In this document: positions 23,783 through 32,539 of the stretch, piece after piece
Layout of the letters: each line of letters begins with the position of its first letter
How positions within the stretch are numbered: position 1 is the stretch's first letter
Assembly: GCF_021343995.1 (NCBI RefSeq)
Contig: NZ_JAJTTE010000017.1
Location: 62,001-126,000, forward strand
DNA length: 64,000 nt
DNA from: Pseudonocardia terrae
Lineage (GTDB): Bacteria > Actinomycetota > Actinomycetes > Mycobacteriales > Pseudonocardiaceae
Reading direction: 5' to 3'
The notes under the pieces: model-generated
The model's input: only the letters and a program-made list of their open reading frames with translations
What the model was told of the DNA's origin: nothing
The model's database searches: none
Program-made: the position numbers and the translations under genes

Positions 23783-24082
23783 TCACGAACCCGTGTCCCG
23801 GGTGCACCCGTCCGGGTAGTGCCCTCCGCGGGAGACGGCGAGGATCACCGCCGGCACCGCCCCCGGGTTGTGCACCGAGCTCAGGTTCAGCCCGGTGAAC
23901 CACAGCACCGAGCCCGCGGCGAAGCGCCGGTGGCCGCCCGCGTGGCAGCGCAGCTCGATCTCCCCGGCCTCGAGGACGACGAGCACACCGCGCCACTCCG
24001 CCTCCACGTGCGGGCGCGACTCGCCCGGCCCGATCTCGATCCGCCGCCGGTCGAAGCGGCGTGGCCCCGAAGTGCACCCCAT
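23783..24082 (-). CDS. Small cupin-domain protein
   Basis: The protein has 99 residues from ATG 24082, supported by GGGGGGAGG. A single beta-barrel cupin pattern is seen: IGPGESRPHVEAEWRGVLVVLEAGEIELRC is followed by FAAGSVLWFTGLNLSSVHNPG. One histidine of the usual metal triad is recognisable in each half. The role is unknown. It lies 18 bp past the end of the patatin gene. Confidence 0.72.
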   Translation of the reverse strand: MGCTSGPRRFDRRRIEIGPGESRPHVEAEWRGVLVVLEAGEIELRCHAGGHRRFAAGSVLWFTGLNLSSVHNPGAVPAVILAVSRGGHYPDGCTRDTGS

Positions 24083-24100
24083 GCCGCCTCCCCCCACGGC

Positions 24101-25171
24101 TCATGCGGGCCGGTCGCTCCCGGCCCGTCGAGGGGTGGACCGCGGGGGCCCGCGGAACTCATCGGTGGCGTCCGGAGCGTCGGGCTGGTGGACGAGGGCG
24201 AGTCCGGGATCGACCGACCGCAGTACGGCCGCGGCGGAGTCGTGCCCGAGCCGCGAGGCCAGCTCCACGCGCGGGACGTCGATCGTCAGGCCGCGGACGC
24301 CCGCGGACCGGGCCGGCGAGAGGGCGTACAGGTGGCAGCCGGAACGGTCGGGGTGGGCGGCGTCGGAGAGCAGGTCGAGGCTGTCGGCGTGCCGGCGGAC
24401 GTCCTGGGTCATCGCGCCGAGCCCCGGGGCGAGCAGGTCGATCGACCGCGCCCACCACGGCGTGCGGCCGGTCGGGTCGGAGCGGCGCAGCTCGGGGACG
24501 GGCCGGGTGAGCAGGACCAGCACGTGCGTGGCCCCCTCGCGCAGGGCCCGCGCCACCGGCAGCGGGTCGCCGATCGAGCCGTCGATCCAGCGCCGCCCGT
24601 CCAACTCGACGGGCGGCCCGGTGAGGTACGGGATCGCGGCCGTCGCGCGCATGGCCAGCCGCCAGTCCGCGGCGGTCGGGAACCCGCCGAGCGCGTGCGG
24701 GGTCATGTCGTCGGCGTCGGTGACCAGCACCCGCAGCGGGGCCGGGCTGTCGCGCAGCGCCTCCCAGTCGGTGGGCTTGCTGTGCACCAGGATCTCGTCG
24801 ATCAGGTGGTCCAGCGAGACCATCGGCCGGCGCGTGCGGAGCCGGCGCGGGTCGACGAAGGCGCGGGTCGCCATGTCGTCGGGGAAGATCCGGGAGGCCT
24901 CGTAGCCGTGCCCGAGCAGCAGCGCGGTGGCGACGAACGCGCCGGCGGAGCTGCCGTAGGCGACGTCGAAGGCCGGTGCCAGGCCCGCCTGTTCGAGGGC
25001 CCAGACCATGCCGCCCGCGTAGGCGCCGCGCATCCCGCCGCCGCCGACGACGAGGGCGATCCGGTGCCCGTCCGTGCGGGCCCCCGGGCGGCTGCCGGAG
25101 TCCCGGCGGCGGAACAGGGCGTGCAGGACCTCGGCGTCGCCCTGGAGTTCGCCGTCGGGCAGGTCCCCCAT
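24101..25171 (-). CDS. Patatin-like phospholipase
   Basis: The protein has 356 residues. The oxyanion glycine motif is LVVGGGGMRGAYAGG, the nucleophile elbow is GSSAG with S75, and the catalytic Asp is D197 in DGSIG, giving a complete Ser-Asp dyad. Patatins hydrolyse lipid acyl esters. The ATG at 25171 has a GAGG just upstream. It starts 45 bp from the divergent enoyl-CoA hydratase, and the two may share control. Confidence 0.92.
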   Translation of the reverse strand: MGDLPDGELQGDAEVLHALFRRRDSGSRPGARTDGHRIALVVGGGGMRGAYAGGMVWALEQAGLAPAFDVAYGSSAGAFVATALLLGHGYEASRIFPDDMATRAFVDPRRLRTRRPMVSLDHLIDEILVHSKPTDWEALRDSPAPLRVLVTDADDMTPHALGGFPTAADWRLAMRATAAIPYLTGPPVELDGRRWIDGSIGDPLPVARALREGATHVLVLLTRPVPELRRSDPTGRTPWWARSIDLLAPGLGAMTQDVRRHADSLDLLSDAAHPDRSGCHLYALSPARSAGVRGLTIDVPRVELASRLGHDSAAAVLRSVDPGLALVHQPDAPDATDEFRGPPRSTPRRAGSDRPA

Positions 25172-25216
25172 GACCTCATCATGACCCGGCCGGGGCGGGC
25201 CGGTCAGGATGACCGG

Positions 25217-25972
25217 ATGAACGTCACCGACGACGGCCCGGTGCGCCGGGTCACCCTCGACCGTCCCGAGGCCCGCAACGCCCTGACCGCCGGCGACGTC
25301 CGCGACCTGCACGCGGCCTTCGACCCCGGCCGGCTCGGTCCGGACACCAGGGCCGTCGTGGTCGACGCCACCGGTCCCGTGTTCTCGGCCGGGATGCACG
25401 TCGACGAGTTCCTCGCGCTCGGGTCGGTGGCCGACGCGGAGGCGTTCATCGGGCGGCTGCGCGACCTGCTGCGGGCCGTGCGGATCGCGCCCGTGCCGGT
25501 GCTCGTGGCCGTCGACGGGCCGTGCATCGGGGCGGCGTTCGAGCTCGCCCTGGCTGCCGACCTGCGGGTGGCGACCACCCGGGCCGCGTTCGGGCTGCCC
25601 GAGGTCAAGCTGGGCATCCCGTCGGTGGTCGACGCCGCCCTGCTGCAGCAGCACGTCGGGCTGGCCCTGGCGAAGGAGATCATCCTGACCGGGGACCTCT
25701 ACCCGGTCGATCGCCTCGGTGCCCTGTGCAACGCCGTCGTCGAGCCGTCCGGGCTGGCGGGCGCCGTCGAGGAGCTGCTCGCCAAGGTCACCGGGCACAC
25801 CCCCACGGTGCTCGCGGCGCAGAAGCGGCTGTTCGAGACCTGGCAGAACACCGGGCTGGCCGCAGGCGCGGACCGCAGCGTGCAGGAGTTCGCGGGCGTC
25901 TTCGCGGAGGACGAGACACGGGAGGTGCTGGCGGCGTACCGCGCCGGGCTCGGCCGCCGGAAGGGGAGCTGA
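25217..25972 (+). CDS. Enoyl-CoA hydratase/isomerase family protein
   Basis: The protein has 251 residues in the crotonase fold. The first oxyanion segment reads VFSAGMHVDEFLALG and the second VDGPCIGAAFELALAADLRV. The segment RAAFGLPEVKLGIPS has the single conserved Glu. Only one of the two catalytic glutamates of true hydratases is evident, so isomerase or other crotonase chemistry is possible. The ATG at 25217 gives a natural N-terminus (MNVTDDGPVRRVTLDRPEARNAL without extension). Confidence 0.9.
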   Translation: MNVTDDGPVRRVTLDRPEARNALTAGDVRDLHAAFDPGRLGPDTRAVVVDATGPVFSAGMHVDEFLALGSVADAEAFIGRLRDLLRAVRIAPVPVLVAVDGPCIGAAFELALAADLRVATTRAAFGLPEVKLGIPSVVDAALLQQHVGLALAKEIILTGDLYPVDRLGALCNAVVEPSGLAGAVEELLAKVTGHTPTVLAAQKRLFETWQNTGLAAGADRSVQEFAGVFAEDETREVLAAYRAGLGRRKGS

Positions 25973-26127
25973 GCGTCGATCGACCGCGGCGCGACGGTCG
26001 CGCGCCGTGCCGGGAGGACGAAGACGGCGGCGGGTTTCGTACCCGGGACACGAAGGTCATCCGCGTGACCGATGTCACCGTGCAGGGGACATCGGAGAGC
26101 CCGTCCGAACGGACCCAGGAGGCAGCG

Positions 26128-27051
26128 TTGCCCGTCCACCCCGAAGCCCAGGCCCTGCTCGACGCCCTCGTCGAGCAAGGCATGCCGCCGTTCCCGCAGA
26201 TGACGGTGCCGATGGCCCGTGCCGCGACGAAGGGCTTCCTCGACCTGCAGGGCGAGCCGGAACCGATCGCCGTCGATGACCGACGCATCCCGGGCCCCGA
26301 CAGCCAGATCCCGGTGCGGATCTACACCCCCGAGGGCGACGGCCCGAAGCCGCTGGTCGTCTACTTCCACGGTGGCGGCTGGGTGATCGGCGACCTGGAG
26401 ATCGTCGACCGCCCGCTGCGCACCCTCGCCAACCGCAGCGGTGCCGTCATCGTGTCCGTCGACTACCGGCTCGCCCCCGAGCACATCGCCCCCGCCGCGT
26501 TCGACGACTGCTACGCGGCCACCGTCTGGGCCGCGGAGAACGCCGGGGAGCTCGGCGCGGACGCGGACCGGCTGATCGTGGCCGGCGACTCCGCCGGTGG
26601 CCACCTCGCCGCGTCGGTGGCGCAGGCCGCCAAGGACCGGAGCGGTCCCGCCATCGCCGCCCAGGTACTGCTCTACCCGGTCACCGACTTCGACTTCTCC
26701 ACCCCGTCGTACGAGCAGAACGCCGACGGCTACCTGCTCACCCGCGGCGCGATGGAGTGGTTCTGGGCGCACTACCTGGGCGCGCAGAGCGACGACCTCG
26801 ACTACCTCTGCCCCGGCCGCCGCGAGGACCTGTCCGGTCTGCCGCCGGCCTACGTCGCGACGTCGGAGTACGACCCGCTGCGCGACGAGGGCGAGAACTA
26901 CGCCCGCAAGCTCGAGGCGGCCGGTGTGCCCGTCACGCAGAAGCGCTTCGACGGCATGCTGCACGACTTCCTCTGGACCCTCGGCGCCACGCCGTCGGGT
27001 GCCGGGATCATCGACGAGATCGCCGACGCGGTGCGGAAGGCCGGCGCGTGA
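26128..27051 (+). CDS. Alpha/beta hydrolase, hormone-sensitive-lipase family
   Basis: The protein has 307 residues with the HSL family HGGGWVIGD oxyanion motif, GDSAGG nucleophile elbow, catalytic Asp near YDPLRDEGE and His in MLHDF. The TTG at 26128 is chosen because AGGAGG precedes it by five bases; a GTG at 26065 is an alternative. It acts on short- to medium-chain esters. Its stop overlaps the start of the Baeyer-Villiger monooxygenase (GTGA), so it probably cleaves the ester that enzyme makes. Confidence 0.93.
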   Translation: MPVHPEAQALLDALVEQGMPPFPQMTVPMARAATKGFLDLQGEPEPIAVDDRRIPGPDSQIPVRIYTPEGDGPKPLVVYFHGGGWVIGDLEIVDRPLRTLANRSGAVIVSVDYRLAPEHIAPAAFDDCYAATVWAAENAGELGADADRLIVAGDSAGGHLAASVAQAAKDRSGPAIAAQVLLYPVTDFDFSTPSYEQNADGYLLTRGAMEWFWAHYLGAQSDDLDYLCPGRREDLSGLPPAYVATSEYDPLRDEGENYARKLEAAGVPVTQKRFDGMLHDFLWTLGATPSGAGIIDEIADAVRKAGA

Positions 27052-28505
27052 CGCAGCGGGTGGAGGTCGCCGTCCTGGGCGCGGGACTCGGCGGCCTCGG
27101 TATGGCGGTGCGGCTGCAGCAGTCCGGCGAGGAGTCGTTCGTCGTGCTCGAGAAGGCGGGCGACTGGGGCGGCACCTGGCGGGACAACACCTACCCGGGC
27201 GCCTCGTGCGACGTGCAGTCGCACCTGTACTGGTTCTCGTTCGACGAGCAGCCGGACTGGAGCCGGGTGTTCGCGTTCCAGCCGGAGATCAAGGCGCACA
27301 TCGACCGGCTCGTCGACCGACTCGGCCTCGCGTCGAGGATCCGGTTGAACACGGAGGTGACCTCCGCGCACTGGGACGACGCCGAGGGCGTCTGGCGGAT
27401 CGCGGTGGCCGAGGGCGAGGACGTCGTCGCCCGGGCGCTGGTCACGGCGTGGGGCCAGCTCAACCGGCCCACCTTCCGGGACATCGCCGGCCGGGAGACC
27501 TTCCGTGGCGACTCGTGGCACTCCGCGCGCTGGAACCACGACGTCGACCTGCGGGGCAAGCGCGTCGCGTGCGTCGGCAACGGGGCCAGCGCGGCGCAGC
27601 TCATCCCCGAGGTGGCCGAGGCCGCCGCGGAGCTGGTCGTGTTCCAGCGGACGCCGAACTACGTGGTGCCGCGCGAGGACCGCCCGTACGGCCCGGAGGA
27701 GCGCGAGCGGTACCGGCAGCGCGAGTTCCTCCAGGAGAGCCGGGACGGCTTCTACTGGGAGCACGAGGGCTGGATGGGGGCGATGAAGCAGGGCACGGAC
27801 GTCGCCGCCGAGTTCACCGCCGCCGCCCGCGCCCACCTGGAGGCCCAGGTCCCCGACGAGGAGCTGCGCGCCAAGCTCTGGCCGGACTACCCGATCGGCT
27901 GCAAGCGGATCATCATCGCCGACACCTTCTACCCGGCGCTGGTGCGCGACAACGTACGCCTGGTGACCGAGAAGCTCGATGGCGTGGAGCCCACCGGCGT
28001 GCGGACCGCCGACGGCGTGCTGCACGAGGTGGACGTGATCGTCTACGCCACCGGCTTCGAGACGCTGTCCTTCAACAGTGCGCTCGACGTCCGCGGCCGG
28101 GACGGCCTGCCGCTCGCCGAGGCCTGGCGGGAGGGGCCCGAGGCCTATCTCGGGGTCACCGTCTCCGGCTTCCCGAACCTGTTCATGCTCTACGGCCCGA
28201 ACACGAACCTCGGCCACAACTCGATCATCGCGATGCTCGAGTGCCAGTTCGAGTACGTGCTGCAGGGCCTGGAGGTCGGCAGGGAGAAGGGCGCGGCGCT
28301 CTCGGTCCGCAGGGACGCGCAGGACGAGTACAACGCCGAGCTGCAGCGCGAGCTGCGGGACAGCTCCTTCGCCGGCAGCTGCAACAGCTGGTACAAGACG
28401 GCGGACGGGCGCATCACCAACAACTGGAAGGGCAGCGTCGAGGACTACCGGGAGGCGACCCGGGAGCTCGACGTCGAGGCCTACGACCTCGTGCCCACGC
28501 CCTGA
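27048..28505 (+). CDS. Flavin-containing Baeyer-Villiger monooxygenase
   Basis: The protein has 485 residues. The FAD-binding motif GAGLGGLG lies at the N-terminus. The second Rossmann motif is VGNGASAAQLIPE. The type I BVMO fingerprint FRGDSWHSARW fits F-x-G-x3-H-x3-W. The enzyme inserts oxygen next to a carbonyl, turning ketones into esters with NADPH and O2. It is coupled to the upstream esterase. The GTG at 27048 is fixed by the overlap. Confidence 0.94.
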   Translation: MTQRVEVAVLGAGLGGLGMAVRLQQSGEESFVVLEKAGDWGGTWRDNTYPGASCDVQSHLYWFSFDEQPDWSRVFAFQPEIKAHIDRLVDRLGLASRIRLNTEVTSAHWDDAEGVWRIAVAEGEDVVARALVTAWGQLNRPTFRDIAGRETFRGDSWHSARWNHDVDLRGKRVACVGNGASAAQLIPEVAEAAAELVVFQRTPNYVVPREDRPYGPEERERYRQREFLQESRDGFYWEHEGWMGAMKQGTDVAAEFTAAARAHLEAQVPDEELRAKLWPDYPIGCKRIIIADTFYPALVRDNVRLVTEKLDGVEPTGVRTADGVLHEVDVIVYATGFETLSFNSALDVRGRDGLPLAEAWREGPEAYLGVTVSGFPNLFMLYGPNTNLGHNSIIAMLECQFEYVLQGLEVGREKGAALSVRRDAQDEYNAELQRELRDSSFAGSCNSWYKTADGRITNNWKGSVEDYREATRELDVEAYDLVPTP

Positions 28506-28522
28506 GCGGGGCGGTCCGGACC

Positions 28523-28570
28523 CCGGCCGGGCGCGACGGCGGCAACGGCGCCGCCGTCGTGCCCGGCCGG
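28523..28570 (+). terminator. Strong hairpin after the monooxygenase gene
   Basis: A 21-bp stem with one G-T mismatch position and a six-base loop (28544-28549) begins 17 bp after the monooxygenase stop. There is no T-tract, as is common in high-GC actinobacteria. Confidence 0.75.
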
Positions 28571-28587
28571 CTCGTTCCCACGGGCGC

Positions 28588-28615
28588 TTGTCAAACGTTC
28601 GGCAGAACGTACTGT
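28588..28615 (+). promoter_or_regulatory. Promoter with overlapping palindrome upstream of PucR-type regulator
   Basis: A -35-like TTGTCA (28588-28593) and a -10-like TACTGT (28610-28615) are separated by 16 bp. The inverted repeat ACGTTC-GGCA-GAACGT (28595-28610) fills the spacer. Transcription would begin about at the GTG at 28622, giving a leaderless message. The palindrome is a likely operator, possibly for autoregulation. Confidence 0.5.
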
Positions 28616-28621
28616 GGGGGA

Positions 28622-29902
28622 GTGCCGCCATCGACGACGGACGTCTCCCCGGCCGGGCTCGCCCAGGTGGGCGGCTGCGTCCGCGCGATCGCCGTGGCCC
28701 TGGGGCGGCGCGTCGTCGAGATCGCGCTCGACCTGCGCCAGCTGATGGCGACCGAGATCGCGGAGCTCGACGGCGATCCGCGGATCGTCGAGCTGCTCGG
28801 CGCCTCGGTGGAGGGCAACGTCGAGACGATCCTGCACATGCTCGCGCACGAGATCCCGGCCGAGCGGATGGAACCGCCCTCGGCCGCGTTCGAGTACGCC
28901 CGCCGGCTCGCCCAGCGCGGGGTCCCGGTCAACGCCCTGCTCCGCGCCTACCGGGTGGGCCACGACCGGTTGCTGCGCTGGATGTTCGCCGAGCTGGACC
29001 GGCGCCGCGAGGACCCGGTCGTGGCGCTCGGCGTCGCGCGGCGGATGGTCGGCGACACCTTCGGCTACGTCGACTGGATCTGCCAGCAGGTCGCCGAGGT
29101 CTACGAGGAGGAGCGCGAGCGCTGGCTCGCCAACCGGGACACCCTGCGCGCCGGCCGGGTGCGGGCGCTTCTCGAGGGCGACGGCCCCGCCGACCTCGAC
29201 GCGCTCGAGACCACCCTGGGCTACGGGCTGCGCGGGCGGCACCTCGCGCTCGTGGCCTGGTCCGGCGAGGGGGAGGGCGCGACGGTCGTCCGGCTCGTCG
29301 GCGCGCTGGCGGAGCGGATCGGCTGCCGCGGCAGGCCGCTGTGCGTGGCCTACGACCACGCGACGACGTGGGCCTGGCTCCCGCTCGGGCGGGACTCCTC
29401 GGTGGCGGACCTGGCCAAGGCCGTGGAGGCGCTCGCCGAGGAGAACGCGCAGGCCGTGCGGATCGCCGTGGGCGAACCCGGGACCGGCGTGGCCGGGTTC
29501 CGGGAGAGCCACCGCCAGGCCGTCCGCGCGCAGACCGTGGCGCTCGCCGCGGCCGGCGACGCCCGGCGGCTGACGACCTTCGCCGACGTCGGCGCCGTCG
29601 CCCTGCTCTGCGCCGATCTCGAGGCGGCGCGCACCTGGGTGGCCGACACCCTGGGCGGGCTCGCGGTCGACGACCCGCAGCGCGCGCGGCTGCGCGAGAC
29701 CCTGCGGGTGTTCCTCGCGGCCGGGGGCAGCTACACCACCGCGGCCGACCAGCTGACGATGCACAAGAACTCCGTGCGGTACCGGGTGGGCCGGGCCGAG
29801 CGGGAGCGCGGCCGGCCGCTCACCGACGGCCGCATCGACCTCGAGCTGGCGCTGCTGGCGTGCCGCTGGCTAGGCCGCGCAGTGCTCACACCCGCCCGGT
29901 GA
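28622..29902 (+). CDS. PucR-family helix-turn-helix regulator
   Basis: The protein has 426 residues. The N-terminal half resembles the RsbRD/all-helical sensor region of actinobacterial PucR proteins (RRLAQRGVPVNALLRAYRVGH). A GGDEF-like central part follows, then the PucR C-terminal HTH (LRVFLAAGGSYTTAADQL, MHKNSVRYRVGRAE). These regulators often control neighbouring catabolic operons, so the adjacent monooxygenase-esterase genes are the first candidates. The GTG at 28622 fits a leaderless start. Confidence 0.9.
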   Translation: MPPSTTDVSPAGLAQVGGCVRAIAVALGRRVVEIALDLRQLMATEIAELDGDPRIVELLGASVEGNVETILHMLAHEIPAERMEPPSAAFEYARRLAQRGVPVNALLRAYRVGHDRLLRWMFAELDRRREDPVVALGVARRMVGDTFGYVDWICQQVAEVYEEERERWLANRDTLRAGRVRALLEGDGPADLDALETTLGYGLRGRHLALVAWSGEGEGATVVRLVGALAERIGCRGRPLCVAYDHATTWAWLPLGRDSSVADLAKAVEALAEENAQAVRIAVGEPGTGVAGFRESHRQAVRAQTVALAAAGDARRLTTFADVGAVALLCADLEAARTWVADTLGGLAVDDPQRARLRETLRVFLAAGGSYTTAADQLTMHKNSVRYRVGRAERERGRPLTDGRIDLELALLACRWLGRAVLTPAR

Positions 29903-29922
29903 TCCTCGGTAGTGTCGAGATC

Positions 29923-31158
29923 GTGAGTGCTCTGAAGACCGAGGTCGAGCCGGGCGAGGTCGGGCTCGACGCGCAGCGGCTGGACCGGATCGGGACCCAC
30001 TTCGCGAAGTACGTCGACTCCGGCAAGCTCGCCGGCTGGTCCGTCGCCGTGGCCCGCCGCGGCAAGGTCGCCTACGTGGCGCACCACGGGCTGCGGGACG
30101 TCGAGGCCGGGCTCCCGGTCACCGACGACACGATCTGGCGCATCTACTCGATGACCAAGCCGATCACCTCCGTCGCCGCGCTGATGCTGTGGGAGGAGGG
30201 CGCGCTCGAGCTCACCGACCCGGTCTCGCGGTACATCCCGTCGTTCGCCGACACCCGCGTCTACCGGTCCGGCTCCGCGCTCAACCCGGGCACCGAGGCG
30301 ACCACCGAGCCGATCCGGGTGTGGCACCTGCTCACCCACACGTCCGGGCTCACCTACGGCTTCCACCACGCCCACCCGGTCGACGAGATGTACCGCGGCA
30401 AGGGCCACGAGTTCGGCGCCCCGCGCGGGCACGACCTCGCGACCGCCTGCGACACCTGGGCGAGCCTGCCGCTGCTGTTCCAGCCGGGTACCGAGTGGAA
30501 CTACGGCGTCTCGACGGACGTGCTCGGCCGGGTCGTCGAGGTCGCCTCCGGGATGTCGCTCGACGCGTTCTTCCGGGAGCGGATCCTCGGCCCGCTCGGC
30601 ATGACCGACACCGGCTTCCACGTCTCCGGCGAGGAGAACCTGGCCCGGCTGGCCACGCTGTACCAGCCCAGGCCCGGCGGCGGGCTGGTCCGCAGCGGGG
30701 CGATGGCCGAGGCGATCACCCGGCAGCCGACCTTCCTGTCCGGCGGTGGCGGGCTGGCCTCCACGCTGTACGACTACCACCGCTTCACCCAGATGCTCGC
30801 CCGCGGCGGCGAGCTCGACGACGTGCGCCTGCTCGGCCCGCGCACGCTGGCCTACGCCACGCGCAACCACCTGCCCGGCGGAGCAGACCTGGAGACGATC
30901 GGCCGCCCGATCTTCGCGGAGTCGACCTACCAGGGCACGGGCTTCGGGCTCGGGTTCTCGGTCGTCGTCGACCCGGCGGCGGGCAAGCAGCTGCAGGGGC
31001 TCGGCGAGTACGGCTGGGGCGGGCTGGCCAGCACGGCCTTCTACCTGGACCCCGTCGAGGAGCTGAGCGTGGTCTTCATGACCCAGCTGATGCCGTCGAG
31101 CGCCTACCCGATCCGCCCGCAGCTGCGGGTGCTGGTGTCCCAGGCGGTCGTCTCATGA
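29923..31158 (+). CDS. Serine hydrolase of the beta-lactamase/EstB esterase family
   Basis: The protein has 411 residues. The SxxK motif is SMTK (S76, K79), with a WNYG segment in place of YxN and HLLTHTSGLTYGF typical of class C-like esterases. No signal peptide is seen, so it is cytoplasmic and more likely an esterase than a beta-lactamase. The GTG at 29923 (VSALKTEVE) is preferred; a GTG at 29899 overlaps the PucR stop. Its own stop overlaps the next ATG. Confidence 0.9.
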   Translation: MSALKTEVEPGEVGLDAQRLDRIGTHFAKYVDSGKLAGWSVAVARRGKVAYVAHHGLRDVEAGLPVTDDTIWRIYSMTKPITSVAALMLWEEGALELTDPVSRYIPSFADTRVYRSGSALNPGTEATTEPIRVWHLLTHTSGLTYGFHHAHPVDEMYRGKGHEFGAPRGHDLATACDTWASLPLLFQPGTEWNYGVSTDVLGRVVEVASGMSLDAFFRERILGPLGMTDTGFHVSGEENLARLATLYQPRPGGGLVRSGAMAEAITRQPTFLSGGGGLASTLYDYHRFTQMLARGGELDDVRLLGPRTLAYATRNHLPGGADLETIGRPIFAESTYQGTGFGLGFSVVVDPAAGKQLQGLGEYGWGGLASTAFYLDPVEELSVVFMTQLMPSSAYPIRPQLRVLVSQAVVS

Positions 31159-31574
31159 GCTGGGTCGACGAGCGCGAGGGCTCCTGGGTCCTCGCGTTCG
31201 TCGTCCGGGTGGTCGTCGTCGCGGTCGCGCTGTGGGTCGCCACCTGGCTGGTCGACGGCATCGAGCTCGGCGGGCGCACCACGGGCTCCCGGGTGGGCAC
31301 CCTGGTCGTGGTCGCGCTGATCTTCGGCCTGGTCAACGCGTTCCTCAAGCCCGTGATCAAGATCCTGAGCTGCCCGCTCTACATCCTCACGCTCGGGCTG
31401 TTCGGCCTGATCGTCAACGGCCTGCTCTTCTGGCTGGTCGGCTCGTTCGCCTCGCGGATCGGCCTGCCGTTCGTGGTCGAGGGCTTCTGGCCCGGCTTCT
31501 GGGGCGCCATCGTCGTCGCGGTCGTGGGGTTCGTCCTGCACCTGCTGATTCCGGACCGGTTCGACCAGCGCTAA
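31155..31574 (+). CDS. Phage-holin-family/DUF360-like four-helix membrane protein
   Basis: The protein has 139 residues with four hydrophobic helices. The signature segment LIFGLVNAFLKPVIKILSCPL followed by YILTLGLFGLIVNGLLFWLV is typical of the phage holin family 4 (YvlD-like) proteins, which are chromosomal and not phage lysis genes. The function is unknown. The ATG at 31155 overlaps the esterase stop. Confidence 0.92.
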   Translation: MSWVDEREGSWVLAFVVRVVVVAVALWVATWLVDGIELGGRTTGSRVGTLVVVALIFGLVNAFLKPVIKILSCPLYILTLGLFGLIVNGLLFWLVGSFASRIGLPFVVEGFWPGFWGAIVVAVVGFVLHLLIPDRFDQR

Positions 31575-31586
31575 TGCTGACGTGCT

Positions 31587-31614
31587 GGTGAGTGGTGCCG
31601 GAGCACCACTCACC
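31587..31614. terminator. Bidirectional hairpin between convergent genes
   Basis: A perfect 12-bp stem GGTGAGTGGTGC / GCACCACTCACC with a CGGA tetraloop sits between the holin-family gene and tenA, which converge. Confidence 0.85.
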
Positions 31615-31626
31615 CACGCGACGGAC

Positions 31627-32295
31627 TCAGACGGGCCAGCCCTCCTCGCGGTAGCCGCCGTCCCAGAACATCCACTCGTACCGGCTGGTCGTGGTGAAGT
31701 GCGCCCGCATCCGGGCGAGCTCGGCCTCGGAGACCGACTCACCGATCCGGTCGGTGGCGGCCAGCACGGCGTCGACGACGGCCTGGAACTCCGCGCCGCC
31801 GTAGGTGGCGATCCAGCGGGCGTAGAGCGGGTCGGGGGAGCCGGCCTCCACGAGGTGCTCGCCGACCTTCGCGTAGATCCAGTAGCAGGGGAGCACGGCC
31901 GCGACCGCCTCCGGGTAGGAACCGGAGTACGCCGTGGCGAGCAGGTAGCTGACGTACGCCCGGGTCGCCGGTGCGACCGGCAGCGCCGCCGCCTGCTCGG
32001 CGGTCAGGTCCAGCTTGCCGAGCAGCTCGGCGTGCAGCTCCTGCTCGGCGGCGATCGCGCCGGCGGCGTGCGCGCAGAACATCGCGAGGTCGTCCTCGCC
32101 CGGCGCCTTGGCCGCACACAGCGCGAGCGCGCGGGCGTAGCCGCGCAGATAGTGCGCGTCCTGGACGATGTAGTGGCGGAAGGCCGAGTGCGGGAGCGTG
32201 CCGTCGGTCAGCCCGGTGACGAACGGGTGCGCGAGGATCGCGGCGTAGACGTCCTCGACGTCGCTCCACAGGACGTCGGTCGTGCGGGTGCTCAT
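31627..32295 (-). CDS. tenA: TenA-family thiaminase II / aminopyrimidine aminohydrolase
   Basis: The protein has 222 residues. Catalytic residues align with Bacillus TenA: D46 (VQDAHYL), C137 (LPCYWIYAKVG) and E207 (YEWMFWD), two positions after the usual numbering. TenA salvages thiamin breakdown products by hydrolysing aminopyrimidines. No TPP riboswitch is seen upstream and no thi genes are adjacent, so it stands alone. The ATG start is at 32295. Confidence 0.95.
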   Translation of the reverse strand: MSTRTTDVLWSDVEDVYAAILAHPFVTGLTDGTLPHSAFRHYIVQDAHYLRGYARALALCAAKAPGEDDLAMFCAHAAGAIAAEQELHAELLGKLDLTAEQAAALPVAPATRAYVSYLLATAYSGSYPEAVAAVLPCYWIYAKVGEHLVEAGSPDPLYARWIATYGGAEFQAVVDAVLAATDRIGESVSEAELARMRAHFTTTSRYEWMFWDGGYREEGWPV

Positions 32296-32400
32296 GCCCG
32301 GAACCGTAGGGCCCGCAGCAGAATCATCGGTGTGGCGTAGACCACCTGTCGAATGATCATGTGCGCGTGGGGTAGTCGCGTTCTGACAGCTTGCGCGCTC

Positions 32401-32422
32401 AGAGTGAGAGCCTCGTCACTCT
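32401..32422. promoter_or_regulatory. Inverted repeat AGAGTGA-N8-TCACTCT in tenA/small-gene intergenic region
   Basis: Perfect 7-bp arms are separated by 8 bp, in the 244-bp region between divergent tenA and the 72-residue gene. It could be an operator or a small hairpin; nothing else in this gap is recognisable. Confidence 0.35.
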
Positions 32423-32539
32423 TCGGGTACCACGACACCTGCCGGTCAACGAAGTGGGTCACGATGGGACACCACGGATGGCGACTCAGCGCTGAGCGCG
32501 CGCCCGGCCCGCAGTCCTTCCTCCACGGAGGTGAGTGGA

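Noticed and set aside
23819..25216. Long forward frame upstream of and fused to the enoyl-CoA hydratase
   Set aside because: This part is antisense to the patatin gene and has shadow composition; the hydratase begins at 25217.
29923..31158. Beta-lactamase resistance gene
   Set aside because: No signal peptide is present and the motifs fit family VIII esterases; the context is catabolic.
31155..31574. Phage lysis gene or prophage remnant
   Set aside because: The holin-family name reflects a fold family; the gene is coupled to an esterase and no phage genes surround it.
32296..32539. TPP riboswitch before tenA
   Set aside because: Neither the CUGAGA element nor other conserved TPP riboswitch segments are present on the tenA strand.
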